A DNA stretch of 64,000 nt from Pictodentalium vernedei (lineage: Eukaryota > Mollusca > Scaphopoda > Dentaliida > Dentaliidae), in assembly GCA_031216915.1 (NCBI GenBank), contig CM062289.1, positions 446,548,910 through 446,612,909 of the forward strand. The letters are read 5' to 3'. The position numbers were made by a program, and so were the translations under genes. Below the pieces are notes generated by a model. The model was not told the origin of the DNA. It saw only the letters and a list, made by a program, of their open reading frames with translations, and searched no databases. The number at the start of each line of letters is the position of its first letter. Within the stretch, counting starts at the first letter, position 1. Positions 10,623 to 21,561 of this stretch are shown piece after piece.

Positions 10623-11652
10623 TTCGAAGACATGTCAAAACCTCCTCACACATATTACTTAATCATTGCTGGTCCAGACAGCAAAAATATAGGAACCCCA
10701 AAGGCTCCCTCACGTCAAACAGACTCCCTTATGCCACTATGGGTGGAGAATGACGCGAAGAACAAAACTTCCCCTGAAGAAGATGGTCCTCTTGTGGAGG
10801 AAGCTTCTGGCGAATGTCCAATAATTGGCGAATGTTCAATAACAGGTACTTTAGAAAACTGATAGAAGGATATTGTGATGACAGCTATGCTATTAGTAGG
10901 AATCACACTGAGATTATTAAATCTTAATGTAATCTACTGAATCAAATGAATTGAAGGATACACTTATCCTACCATTCATTCCCCTGAATATGGCTGAACG
11001 TCAACTGTATGCGCTCAAAAGTCTAACACTGGCGACACAAATGAAGGAAACTATAGTTCCTATGCGTCACAAACTTAACTATCCTGGAGCGATCCCACAT
11101 GCATGTTCGCTAATAATATAATCCAATGATATAGCGTAAACAATAAGACATCATTCTTGATGAATATGTGATCTCCAAGAACTGAGGGTCCCAAGAACCC
11201 TGGATATAGAGTCCGTCTGACTCAGGGTTGTAACCCAATTATGAACTCACGTCCGTCATAATTGAGAAAACCGAATCTGGCAGCTGTTAAACCACTGAAT
11301 ATCTGCCCAAACTTGACCTTATGTTTATTAAATCTGTTAAAACAATACAGGTCCTGAGCGAAAAACGTCTTCCCACTCCAGTTAAGAATAACTGAGCACT
11401 TTTGCCGCTTTGCATCATTGAGCACTTTTGCCGCTAGCTCTTGTTTACTATGTAAATGCGACACACCCGGGGTCACGGACCTCATATTCAAGAGTATGCA
11501 TGGAGAGTAAATGTATGGAGGGCCAGATAGGACTTCTAATTTTCGGTTTTGTATGCAAATTTTGGGGATTGGGGGGCAAAATTTGTGTTTAGCCCTAGAT
11601 AATTTGAGTTAACATCAGCTAAGTCTGGGCCATTGGTATACAGTATAAAAAT

Positions 11653-13044
11653 ATTCATATAAGTTTAACTAAAGAAATTATTGGTCAATTAGTCCATTCA
11701 ATTTACAGGAGAGAAATCTGGTTAAACGTGCACAACTATACCTATTTCAGTAGCAAGATATTTTGTGACCTGGGCAAGGAGTTAATACAAAACATGAGAA
11801 GAGACTGACAATATTTGCCAAATTCCCAAATTCCATGTTTGTAAGAACGTCCAATATGCAGAACTTGAAGTGCAGTGAGATTTCATTCAAGATTTGAATT
11901 GATTCAAATCCTGTCGAATTTGAATTGAGATTTGATTCAACCCAAAATCTGACACTCCCAGTAGAGCATAAGCAAATGTGCTGTAAAAGAGGCACAAAGC
12001 TTCAGTCAATGGATATCCCTCTGCAAAGCACAGGTCCATTGGTGGAAACAATGCTCGTGTTTCTGAACTCTTTACCTACCAGGATTAGGTGACTACACTT
12101 TGAAAAAAAATTCTTGAACACATACTTTCATATTCCACCTAAAAAATATTGCTTTAGACACCTCATTCAGTGACGCATGGGAAAGGCGTGCGATCGCTCT
12201 TGCGTACCATTGCTCACACAAATATTTTCTATTCTTGGGTGTGTTTTCATCCTTTTGAGTTGCGTTAAAAGAAATATTCAATTTAAGTTTTGATGTTGGG
12301 AAATTTTTAAGAATCACTCACAATTTGAAGCATTCAAAGTACAATTCCAAACATTTTCCTTTCTGTCGTTATGAACATGACACACAGTAGTTCGCTTATA
12401 CATCCATACACGACATGTTAATAGTAAGAGGGTTGAACAGTGACAACTCGCCCAGAGCTTACTCCCGACATAAAATGAACACGCATGTTCAGATAAAAAA
12501 AAGCGGTGGCCATTCTGAGATCTGAGAAACGTTTTAATACTTCCATATTTTTTTTTATCGAAGACATGCGGAATGTTAACCCGTTCCTTATTTTCTTTTA
12601 TACACGTGACACCTGTCACTCCAATTCACCAGTGACACGAACTAATGTACCCGATTTGGAATTTACGCATCCATTTTCCACGATTTTAATAATCTGCCAT
12701 TTAAAATCCAGACCTAATTTTAGTGGGTTACATATATTTTCACCGTCAAAATTTCCATCTGTGTTCAGTTGTGTTCATACATTCGATTCGAAGGACGTTT
12801 GTCAGTTGAAGTTAAACACTGAAATCAACAATGTCAATCAAAATCGTTCTCCTCACTTTTTTCACTCTCTCAAACTTTATTTGAGGTGAGCGATTTTCCA
12901 CTCGCATCCATTTTGCTCCCATTCGTCACTGTCATTGGAATGATCTCAGAGTTATAATAATTATAACCGTGTTTCAACACAACTCTTAAATTAATTTGCA
13001 TATTGCATTTGCATGCTGGGGCACTATGTTCCTATAGGCCATAA
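11653..13044. other. Non-coding stretch
   Basis: No gene seen on either strand. The short frames at 12093-12317, 12314-12619 and 12506-12889 have no domain features. 11880-11945 has imperfect repeats of TTTGAATTGA. Confidence 0.45.
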
Positions 13045-13296
13045 TTAACCCTTTACCCAACGTAACGGCCAAAACCGGCCAGCGCTATTCTAAAAAATCG
13101 CCAATTAATTTTCATTATTTTTTTCATTTTTTGTCTCAAAAACATAGGTTATGATCCCTCATTGGAACGAGCTCGTCAAGCTCATTCCAATGAGGGGTCA
13201 TAACCTATGTTTTTGAGACAAAAAATGAAAAAAATTAGTTATTCAAGATTTTTTTTTGCAAGTGTCGTCTGCTTTTCATGTTAGGTAAAGGGTTAA
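13045..13296. mobile_element. piggyBac-like MITE, family A (copy A1)
   Basis: TTAA-flanked; ends CCCTTTACCCAACGTAACGG and ...TTAGGTAAAGGG. Long inverted arms (ATTCAAGA... / CATAGGTTATGA-CCCTCATT) meet at a GAGCTCGTCAAGCTC core. It is non-coding. Its right edge is 16 bases from the CNOT11 exon at 13313, inside the start of the intron. Confidence 0.85.
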
Positions 13297-13312
13297 AAGA
13301 AAGTAATGTTAC

Positions 13313-13519
13313 CTTCACTGGTGTCAATCCAATATGGTAGACAAGCTTCGGGTTCTTCTCCAACTCTCCCAGCAACTGCTGTTGTTGTGCAAGTGTTAAT
13401 GGGCCCTTAAATGCTTTTGCCATGAATCTGCGAACTTCAGAACCTGCCAGACTGCTGACACACATCGTGGAGTCCCATGCAATATTGTATTCAGCTTCTG
13501 TTGGTCCTAGCCACACAAG
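13313..13519 (-). CDS. CNOT11: CNOT11 exon: start of the C-terminal domain
   Basis: A 207-bp, 69-codon exon in phase 0 at both ends. The acceptor (AAATTTCAG) follows 13520 on the minus strand, and the donor (GTAACA) starts at 13312. It reads [17 protein letters not shown]... and ends [15 protein letters not shown]. This matches vertebrate CNOT11 ([21 protein letters not shown]... [21 protein letters not shown]), recalled from family knowledge. CNOT11 pairs with CNOT10 and docks on the N-terminal part of the CNOT1 scaffold of the CCR4-NOT deadenylase, which shortens mRNA poly(A) tails. The next exon (LPDLVENNPLVAIE in human) is not in the window. A MITE begins 16 bases past the donor, so most of the early intron is transposon. 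Confidence 0.92.
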
Positions 13520-13852
13520 CTGAAATTTAAAACAAAGATAAAATAAAGTCTTGGCCTTTAGAAATGTGATAACTTTGAACTTGTTTTCAAACAGCCAATA
13601 TTTTAGGTTCCTCAAGATTTTTCATACAATTCTTCTCTCAAAAAATCAAGTGGATAACAAAAACTACTTGTCCAAACATATCAAGATTGTACAGTATATG
13701 CTATTTTACGGATACATTGTGTGTAAAAATTTACCATTTATTTTTAACACTATTTGCTAATGTCACTCAGAAAAATATTTCTCAAATAGCTAAAATTTTT
13801 AATTTTTTGCTCTAACTTGATGTGTCAGTGTGACATGTATATGCTGTGCTGT
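13520..13852. other. CNOT11 intron sequence
   Basis: AT-rich intron upstream of the 13313-13519 exon. No other feature seen. Confidence 0.5.
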
Positions 13853-14137
13853 GATGAAAGTGTCAATGACACTGTAGCTTAACTTGTGTGTTGTGTTTGA
13901 TGAAAAGGATAATGTTCAATGTTTATGAAAGGATTATGAAATAAGACAAGAATTGTGATAATTGGGAATATGTTCATTTCTGTTCCCTGTATGCTAAGTT
14001 TTTGATAAAAATAATATGAGGTGTACACTGTACTAAAGAGCTGGTGGGTTAATATGATCTCACAGTTAATGTATGTGGCCCTCACAGTTAACATATATCA
14101 ACAAAAGTTACCAAGTTACAGTGAAATTATTTCAAAA
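13853..14137. repeat. Head of the tandem-repeat element
   Basis: A 285-bp block repeated at 38232-38517 with about 95% identity (by eye) and small indels. Its end (ACCAAGTTACAGTGAAAT) already resembles the start of a monomer of the array that follows, so it is best read as the head of the repeat element. Confidence 0.65.
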
Positions 14138-17100
14138 CGAGTCATCCCATCAAGTTACACTGAAATCCCTTCATTAATATGGCCTGTAGACTGTGCTAAA
14201 GGTTTTTGGGCTACTGGCCCCTGTAGCCGTCAGTTTCCCAATTGCGTCCAAATGGGACGTTCTCATCTAGACATTATAAGAAGTCAACGTACCAAGTTTT
14301 TGGGGCTTTGGGCTCAGGCAGCCATCATGGTCACAACCAAAAGGGGACATTCTCATCTGGGCATCATCTGGAGTGATCCTACAAAGTTACAATGAAATCA
14401 CTTCATAAATATGACCTGCAGACTGTGCTCAAGGTTTTCAGGCTTCGGGCCCCTGATGTCGTCACAGTTGACCATTCACGACCAAAAGGGGATGTCATCA
14501 TCTAGGCATTATATGGAGTCAAGCTAACAGGTTACAATGAAATCCTTCCATAAATATGACCTATAGACTATGCTAAAGGTTTTGGGGTTTTGGGCTCGGG
14601 CAGCCATCAAGGCTGAATGATCGTGACCAAAAGGGGACGTTCTCATCTAGACATTATTTGGAGTCATCTTACCAAGGTACAATGAAATCCCTTCATAAAT
14701 ATCACCCGTAGACAGTGCTAAAGGTTTTCGGGCTTCAGGCCCCTGTAGCCGTCACAGTTGCCTAATGGTGTCCAAAAGGGGCTGTTCTCATCTAGACATT
14801 ATATGAAGTCAACCTACCAAGTTACAATGAAATCCCTTCATAAATATGAACTGAAGACTGTGCTAATGGTTTTCAGGCTTTGGGCTCGGCCAGCCATCAT
14901 GGTTGAATGATCACAACCAAAATGGGACATTCTCATCTGGGCATCATCTGGAGTGATCCTACGAAGTTACAATGAAATCCCTTCATAAATATGATCTGTA
15001 GACTGTGCTCAAGATTTTCGGGCTTCGGGCACCTGTAGCCATCACAGTTGACCAATCATGACCAAAAGGGGATGTCATCATCTAGGCATTATATGGAGTC
15101 AACCTAACAAGTTACAATGAAATCCTTCCATAAATACGACCTATAGACTATGCTAAAGGTTTTGGGCCATCAAGGCTGAATGATCGCGACCAAAAGGGGA
15201 CATTCTTATCTAGACATTATTTGGAGTCATCCTACCCAGCTACAATGAAATCCCTTCATAATTATGACCTGTAGACTGTTCTAAAGGTTTTCAAGCATCG
15301 GGCCCCTGTAGCTGTCACAGTTGCCCAATCGTGTCCAAAAGGGGATGTTCTCATCTAGACATTATATGAAGTCAAACCTACCAAGTTACAATGAAATCCT
15401 TTCATAAATATGACCTGTAGACTGTGCTAAAAGTATTCGGGCTTCGATCTCACCATAATGGTTGAATGATCGCAACCAAAAGGGGACATTCATCTGGGCA
15501 TCATCTGGAGTGATCCTACGAAGTTACAATGAAATCCCTTCATAAATATGACCTGTAGACTGTGCTCAAGATTTTTGGGCTTCGGGCACCTGTAGCCATC
15601 ACAGTTGACAAACACGACCAAATAGGGATGTCATCATCTAGGCATTATATGGAGTCAACCTAACAAGTTACAATGAAATCCTTCCATAAATACGACCTAT
15701 AGACTATGCTAAAGGTCTTTGAGCTTGGGCAGCCATAAAGGCTGAATGATCGCAACCAAAAGGGGATGTTCTCATCTAGACATTATTTGGAGTCATCCAA
15801 CCAAGCTACAATGAAATCCCTTCATAATTATGACCTGTAGACTGTTCTAAAGGTTTTCGGGCTTCGGGCCCCTGTAGCCGTCACAGTTTCCCAACCGTGT
15901 CCAAAATGGGACGTTCTCATCTAGACATTATATGAAATCAACCTACCAAGTTACAAAGAAATCCCTTCATAAATATGAACAGAAGACTGTGCTAATTGTT
16001 TTCGGGCCTTGGGCTCGAGCAGCCATCATGGTTGAATGACCATAACCAAAATGGGACATTCTCATCTGGGCATCATCTGGAGTGATCCTACAAAGTTACA
16101 ATGAAATCCCTTCATAAATATGATCTGTAGACTGTGCTCAAGATTTTCGGGCTTCGGGCACCTGCCGCCATTACAGTTATCCAATCACGACCAAAAGGGG
16201 ATGTCATCATCTAGGCATTATATGGAGTCAACCTAACAAGTTACAACGAAATCCTTCCATAAATACAACCTATAGACTATACTAAAGGTTTTTGGGCTCG
16301 GGCAGCCATCAAGGCTGAATGATCGTGACCAAAAGGGGACATTCTCATCTAGACATTATTTGGAGTTATCCTACCAAGCTACAATGAAATCCCTTCATAA
16401 TTATGACCTGTAGACTGTTCTAAAGGTTTTCGGGCTTCGGGCCCCTGTAGCTGTCACAGTTGCCCAATCGTGTCCAAAATGGGACGTTCTCATCTAGACA
16501 TTATATGAAGTCAAACCTACCAAGTTACAATGAAATCCCTTCATAAATATGACCTGTAGACTGTGCTAAAAGTATTCAGGCTTCGGGCTCGCCATAATGG
16601 TTGAATGATCGCAACCAAAAGGGGACATTCTCATCTGGGCATCATCTGGAGTGATCCTACGAAGTTACAATGAAATCCCTTCATAAATATGATCTGTAGA
16701 CTGTGCTCAAGATTTTCAGGCTTCGGGCACCTGTAGCCATTACAGTTGACCAATCACGACCAAAAGGGGATGTCATCATCTAGGCATTATATGGAGTCAA
16801 CCTAACAAGAAATCCTTCCATAAATACGACCTATAGACTATGCTAAAGGTTTTTGGGCTCGGGCAGCCATCAAGGCTGAATGATTGTGACCAAAAGGGGA
16901 CATTCTCATCTAGACATTATTTGGAGTTATCCTACCCAGCTACAATGAAATCCCTTCATAATTATGACCTGTAGACTATTCTAAAGGTTTTCGGGCTTCA
17001 GGCCCCTGTAGCTGTCACAGTTGCCCAATCATGTCCAAAAGGGGACGTTCTCATCTAGACATTATATGAAGTCAAACCTACCAAATTACAATGAAATCCC

Positions 17101-20100
17101 TTCATAAATATGACCTGTAGACTGTACTAAAGGTATTCAGGCTTCGGGCTCGCCATAATGGTTGAATGATCGCAACCAAAGGGGACATTCTCATCTGGAC
17201 ATCATCTGGAGTGATCCTACGAAGTTACAATGAAATCCCTTCATAAATATGACCTGTAGACTCAAGATTTTTGGGTTTCGGGCACCTGTAGCCATCACAG
17301 TTGACCAATCATGACCAAAAGGGGATGTTATCATCTAGGCATTATATGGAGTCAACCTAACAAGTTACAATGAAATCCTTCCATAAATATGACCTATAGA
17401 CTATGCTAAAGGTCTTTGGGCTTGGGCAGCCATAAAGGCTGAATGATCGCGACCAAAAGGGGACGTTCTCATCTAGACATTATTTGGAGTCATCCAACCA
17501 AGCTACAATGAAATCCCTTCATAATTATGACCTGTAGACTGTTCTAAAGGTTTTTGGGCTTCGGGCCCCTGTAGCCGTCACAGTTTCCCAACCGTGTCCA
17601 AAATGGGACGTTCTCATCTAGACATTATATGAAGTCAACCTACCAAGTTACAAAGAAATCCCTTCATAAATATGAACAGAAGACTGTGCTAATTGTTTTC
17701 GGGCCTTGGGATCGAGCAGCCATCATGGTTGAATGACCATAACCAAAATGGGACATTCTCATCTGGGCATCATCTGGAGTGATCCTACAAAGTTACAATG
17801 AAATCCCTTCATAAATATGATCTGTAGACTGTGCTCAAGATTTTCGGGCTTCGGGCACCTGCCGCCATTACAGTTATCCAATCACGACCAAAAGGGGATG
17901 TCATCATCTAGGCATTATATGGAGTCAACCTAACAAGTTACAACGAAATCCTTCCATAAATACAACCTATAGACTATACTAAAGGTTTTTGGGCTCAGGC
18001 AGCCATCAAGGCTGAATGATCGTGACCAAAAGGGGACATTCTCATCTAAACATTATTTGGAGTTATCCTACCAAGCTACAATGAAATCCCTTCATAATTA
18101 TGACCTGTAGACTGTTCTAAAGGTTTTCGGGCTTCGGGCCCCTGTAGCTGTCACAGTTGCCCAATCGTGTCCAAAAGGGGACGTTCTCATCTAGACATTA
18201 TATGAAGTCAAACCTACCAAGTTACAATGAAATCCCTTCATAAATATGACCTGTAGACTGTGCTAAAAGTATTCAGGCTTCGGGCTCGCCATAATGGTTG
18301 AATGATCGCAACCAAAAGGGGACATTCTCATCTGGGCATCATCTGGAGTGATCCTACGAAGTTACAATGAAATCCCTTCATAAATATGATCTGTAGACTG
18401 TGCTCAAGATTTTCAGGCTTCGGGCACCTGTAGCCATTACAGTTGACCAATCACGACCAAAAGGGGATGTCATCATCTAGGCATTATATGGAGTCAACCT
18501 AACAAGAAATCCTTCCATAAATACGACCTATAGACTATGCTAAAGGTTTTTGGGCTCGGGCAGCCATCAAGGCTGAATGATTGTGACCAAAAGGGGACAT
18601 TCTCATCTAGACATTATTTGGAGTTATCCTACCCAGCTACAATGAAATCCCTTCATAATTATGACCTGTAGACTATTCTAAAGGTTTTCGGGCTTCAGGC
18701 CCCTGTAGCTGTCACAGTTGCCCAATCATGTCCAAAAGGGGACGTTCTCATCTAGACATTATATGAAGTCAAACCTACCAAATTACAATGAAATCCCTTC
18801 ATAAATATGACCTGTAGACTGTACTAAAGGTATTCAGGCTTCAGGCTCGCCATAATGGTTGAATGATCGCAACCAAAGGGGACATTCTCATCTGGACATC
18901 ATCTGGAGTGATCCTACGAAGTTACAATGAAATCCCTTCATAAATATGACCTGTAGACTCAAGATTTTTGGGTTTCGGGCACCTGTAGCCATCACAGTTG
19001 ACCAATCATGACCAAAAGGGGATGTTATCATCTAGGCATTATATGGAGTCAACCTAACAAGTTACAATGAAATCCTTCCATAAATACGACTTATAGACTA
19101 TGCTAAAGGTCTTTGGGCTCGGACAGCCATAAAGGCTGAATGATTGCGACCAAAAGGGGATGTTCTCATCTTGACATTATTTGGAGTCATCCTACCAAGC
19201 TACAATGAAATCCCTTCATAATTATGACCTGTAGACTGTTCTAAAGGTTTTTGGGCTTTGGGCCCCTGTAGTCGTCACAGTTTCCCAATCATGTCCAAAA
19301 TGGGACGTTCTCATTTATACATTATATGAAGTCAACCTACCAAGTTACAATGAAATCCCTTCATAAATATCACCTGTAGACTGTGCTAAAGGTTTTCGGG
19401 CTTTACGCTCAGACAGCCACCTTGGTTGAATGATCGGAACCAAAGGGGACAATCTCATCTGGGCATCATCTGGAGTGATCCTACGAAGTTACAATGAAAT
19501 CCCTTCATAAATATGACCTGTAGACTGTGCTCAAGGTTTTCGGGCTTCGGGCACCTGTAGCCATCACAGTTGACCAATCACGACCAAAAAGGGATGTCAT
19601 CATCTAGGCATTATATGGAGTCAACCTAATAGGTTACAATGAAATCCTTCCATAAATATGATCTTTTGCCTATGCTAAAGGTTTTTGGGCTCGCGCACAC
19701 ATCAAGGCTGAATGATCACGATCAAAATGGGACGTTCTCATCTAGACATTATTTGGAGTCATCCTACAATGTTACAATGAAATCCCTTCATAAATATGAC
19801 CTGTAGACTGTGCTAAAGATTTTCGGGCTTCGGGCCCGTGTAGCCGTCACAGTTGCCCAATCACGTCCAAAAGGGGACTTTCTCATCTAGACATTATATG
19901 AAGTCAACCCACCAAGTTACAATGAAATTCCTCAATAAATATGACCTGTAGACTGTGCTAAAGGTTTTCAGGTTTTGGGCTCGGGCAGTCGTCACCGTTG
20001 GCAGATCATGCCTAAATGGAGAAATTCTCATCTAGACATTATAAGGTGTCATCCTACCAAGTTACAATGAAATCCATCCATATTAAACATGACCTGCAGA

Positions 20101-20320
20101 CTGTGCTTGGGCTTGGGCAGCCATCACGGTTGACAGATCATGCCCAAAAGGGGACGTTCTCATCTAAGCATTATACAGAGGTATCCTACAAAGTTACAAT
20201 GAAATCCCTTCATAAATACAACCTGTAGATTGTGCTAATGGTTTTGGGCTTGGGCAGGCATACCGGTTGACCGATCGCGTTCAAAAGGGGACGTTCTCAT
20301 CTAGACATGACCCCAAACCT
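14138..20320. repeat. Satellite-like array of ~144-bp monomers with higher-order structure
   Basis: About 42 monomers, each with CCTTCATAAATATGACCTGTAG, a CTAAAGGTTTTCGGGCTTCGGG stretch and ...GGGACGTTCTCATCTAGACATTAT. Four monomer types alternate (ends such as TATATGAAGTCAACCT, CATCTGGAGTGATCC, TATATGGAGTCAACC and TATTTGGAGTCATCC), giving a basic ~575-bp period. Monomer order decays toward 20000. It lies within the 24-kb CNOT11 intron. Short frames inside (14021-14395, 20016-20228) are products of the repeat, not genes. Confidence 0.9.
15690..19085. repeat. Recent 1,697-bp higher-order tandem duplication
   Basis: Landmarks recur exactly 1,697 bases apart: AAATATGAACAGAAGACTG at 15971 and 17668, and CACCTGCCGCCATTACAG about 16158 and 17855. 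The two units (about 15690-17386 and 17387-19085) are nearly identical over 12 monomers, far more alike than neighbouring monomers are. A recent unequal exchange or replication slip is likely. Confidence 0.85.
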
Positions 20321-20470
20321 GCATATGAAATTTTGTGACGATCAGACAAGAACTGCGGGGTGTAGCCCGTGCAAAAGGAAAATGTGAACAGACTCACAGA
20401 CTAACAGACTTCCGCACACGTGATAGCAATAGCTTATCTTGACTTTATCAAGTTAAGCTAAAAAACTGTC
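20321..20470. repeat. Tail of the tandem-repeat element: (ACAG)-like run and hairpin
   Basis: After the array come GTGAACAGACTCACAGACTAACAGAC (a degenerate tetranucleotide run) and a hairpin, TAGCTTATCTTGA / TCAAGTTAAGCTA, at about 20430-20460. Core repeats, then a GACR-type tetramer run, then a terminal hairpin is the layout of bivalve pearl-type elements and of Helentron-related non-autonomous elements. Confidence 0.55.
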
Positions 20471-20941
20471 TGACCAGGACCGAATGTGAACTTGATTTGT
20501 TGGTACAAAGCCACATACCAGAAATCAGCCAATTATCTCAATGTGTGGAGATAAAAAGGCCAGAAAACTGTTATTTCAGAATGGCAGAATGATGGATGGA
20601 CATGGTAACACTATATGTCCCCGTCAATTTAAGGCGGGGCATAAAAACAAAGTTTATCACACAACAATGGAATGAACGGTCATAAGCTAGGTTTTGGAGG
20701 CAAAAGTTGAAAAAAATAATTAGAGCTGCCACAACTATCAATTTTCAGAATTTGACCAATCAGTCACCCCAGTCGACGGTTTGTCGACTAATCATCCATA
20801 ATATATGCCCAATACAACACAAAGATTAAACATCAAAATACTTGCTATGTCATTTTGAACTGAACCACATCGAATGGTATGGGAAACGTTCATAGCAAGA
20901 GAAAATGCACCCCCAAAATTGCAATGGGGCAATAACATTAA
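20471..20941. other. Non-coding, with repeat scraps
   Basis: 20676-20730 resembles half of a family-A-like MITE (GGTCATAAGCTAGGTTTTGG). 20721-20800 (AGAGCTGCCACAACTA... GTCGACTAATC) resembles one end of a hAT-type element, but no partner end was found. Confidence 0.35.
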
Positions 20942-21160
20942 TTAACCCTTTACCCAACGAATCGGCCGCAACCGCTCACTTGAAATGCAATTTCAGCAGT
21001 TGAAAAAATATTATTTTTCAAAAAATTTCAACAAAACCATATCATGTGACCCCCTCATTGGAACGAGCTCATCGGGATCTTTCCAACGAGGGGTCACATG
21101 ATATGGTTTTGTAAAAAATTTTTGACAAATTTTAAAAAAATGGTATTTAAAATATCTAAA
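20942..21160. mobile_element. piggyBac-like MITE, family B (copy B4), right end missing
   Basis: Starts TTAACCCTTTACCCAACGAA and passes through the ACCATATCATGTGACC palindrome. It is then cut at 21160, where a 401-bp foldback element begins. The expected end (…GGTAAAGGGTTAA) is absent. Confidence 0.75.
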
Positions 21161-21561
21161 TTTTATAGTAAATTTCCTTTCTTATTATACCTACCACAAT
21201 TGTTTACTACAGGCTTGCACTACAGTGGAAGTCCCTAATTCGGATAAAATACTCTCTATTTTTGTCTTTCCCAAGCAATTTGGGAAAGAAAAGTCGTGCA
21301 AAAGCACCAAGAAAAAATAAGCCAAAACTGGGTCGAGTGCAACCGGCGCAGACCCAGTACGGGACGCTCTCTCCCAAGTGCAACTCCACGACTTCCGTTG
21401 CCAGTGTGCATATACCATCGCTAAAGACTCATTCTTTTTGAATCAACGTTAGAGTTATGTGATCAGCGGGGAGGAAAGATTCTTTACCCGTAAAGAAGAC
21501 GGGAGGGCCTCCATGTAAACAATTGTGGTAGGTATAATAAGAAAGAAAATTTACTATAAAA
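21161..21561. repeat. 401-bp foldback unit resembling a DIRS end (copy 1)
   Basis: The ends TTTTATAGTAAATTTCC and TTTACTATAAAA begin a ~46-bp terminal inverted repeat including CTACCACAATTGTTTAC. Its parts run parallel to the left end of the DIRS copies (TATAGTAA...TATAC-TACCA, then GATCAGCGGGGAGG, GGGAGGGCC and the inverted end). It looks like the left terminus plus half the internal complementary region of a related DIRS family. DIRS copy 2 begins directly at 21562. An identical unit lies at 38558-38958. Confidence 0.7.

Larger units (their letters stand above)
7287..11652 (-). mobile_element. Old DIRS element (copy 0), broken and largely gutted
   Basis: The left end at 7287 and the right end (…GTATAAAAAT) at 11652 match the DIRS family of this window in inverted orientation. 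The internal complementary region is still visible at 7577-7667. Remnants of the interior are recognisable near 10740-10850 (start of the recombinase region), 10945-10985 and 11395-11430 (gag-like region). The rest is unrelated or invaded: a MITE at 8892, an odd frame at 9267 and a palindrome at 10102. Terminal repeats differ clearly from those of copies 1-4, so this is the oldest copy. It is broken by many lesions, too many to count. Confidence 0.65.

Noticed and set aside
14021-20228. Frames inside the 144-bp array
   Set aside because: Products of the tandem repeat; interrupted in other monomers.
14138-20320. CRISPR-like array
   Set aside because: The repeats are contiguous ~144-bp monomers without unique spacers, in a eukaryotic intron.
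20721-20800. Second hAT element
   Set aside because: Only one end-like sequence is visible; no partner end and no 8-bp duplication.
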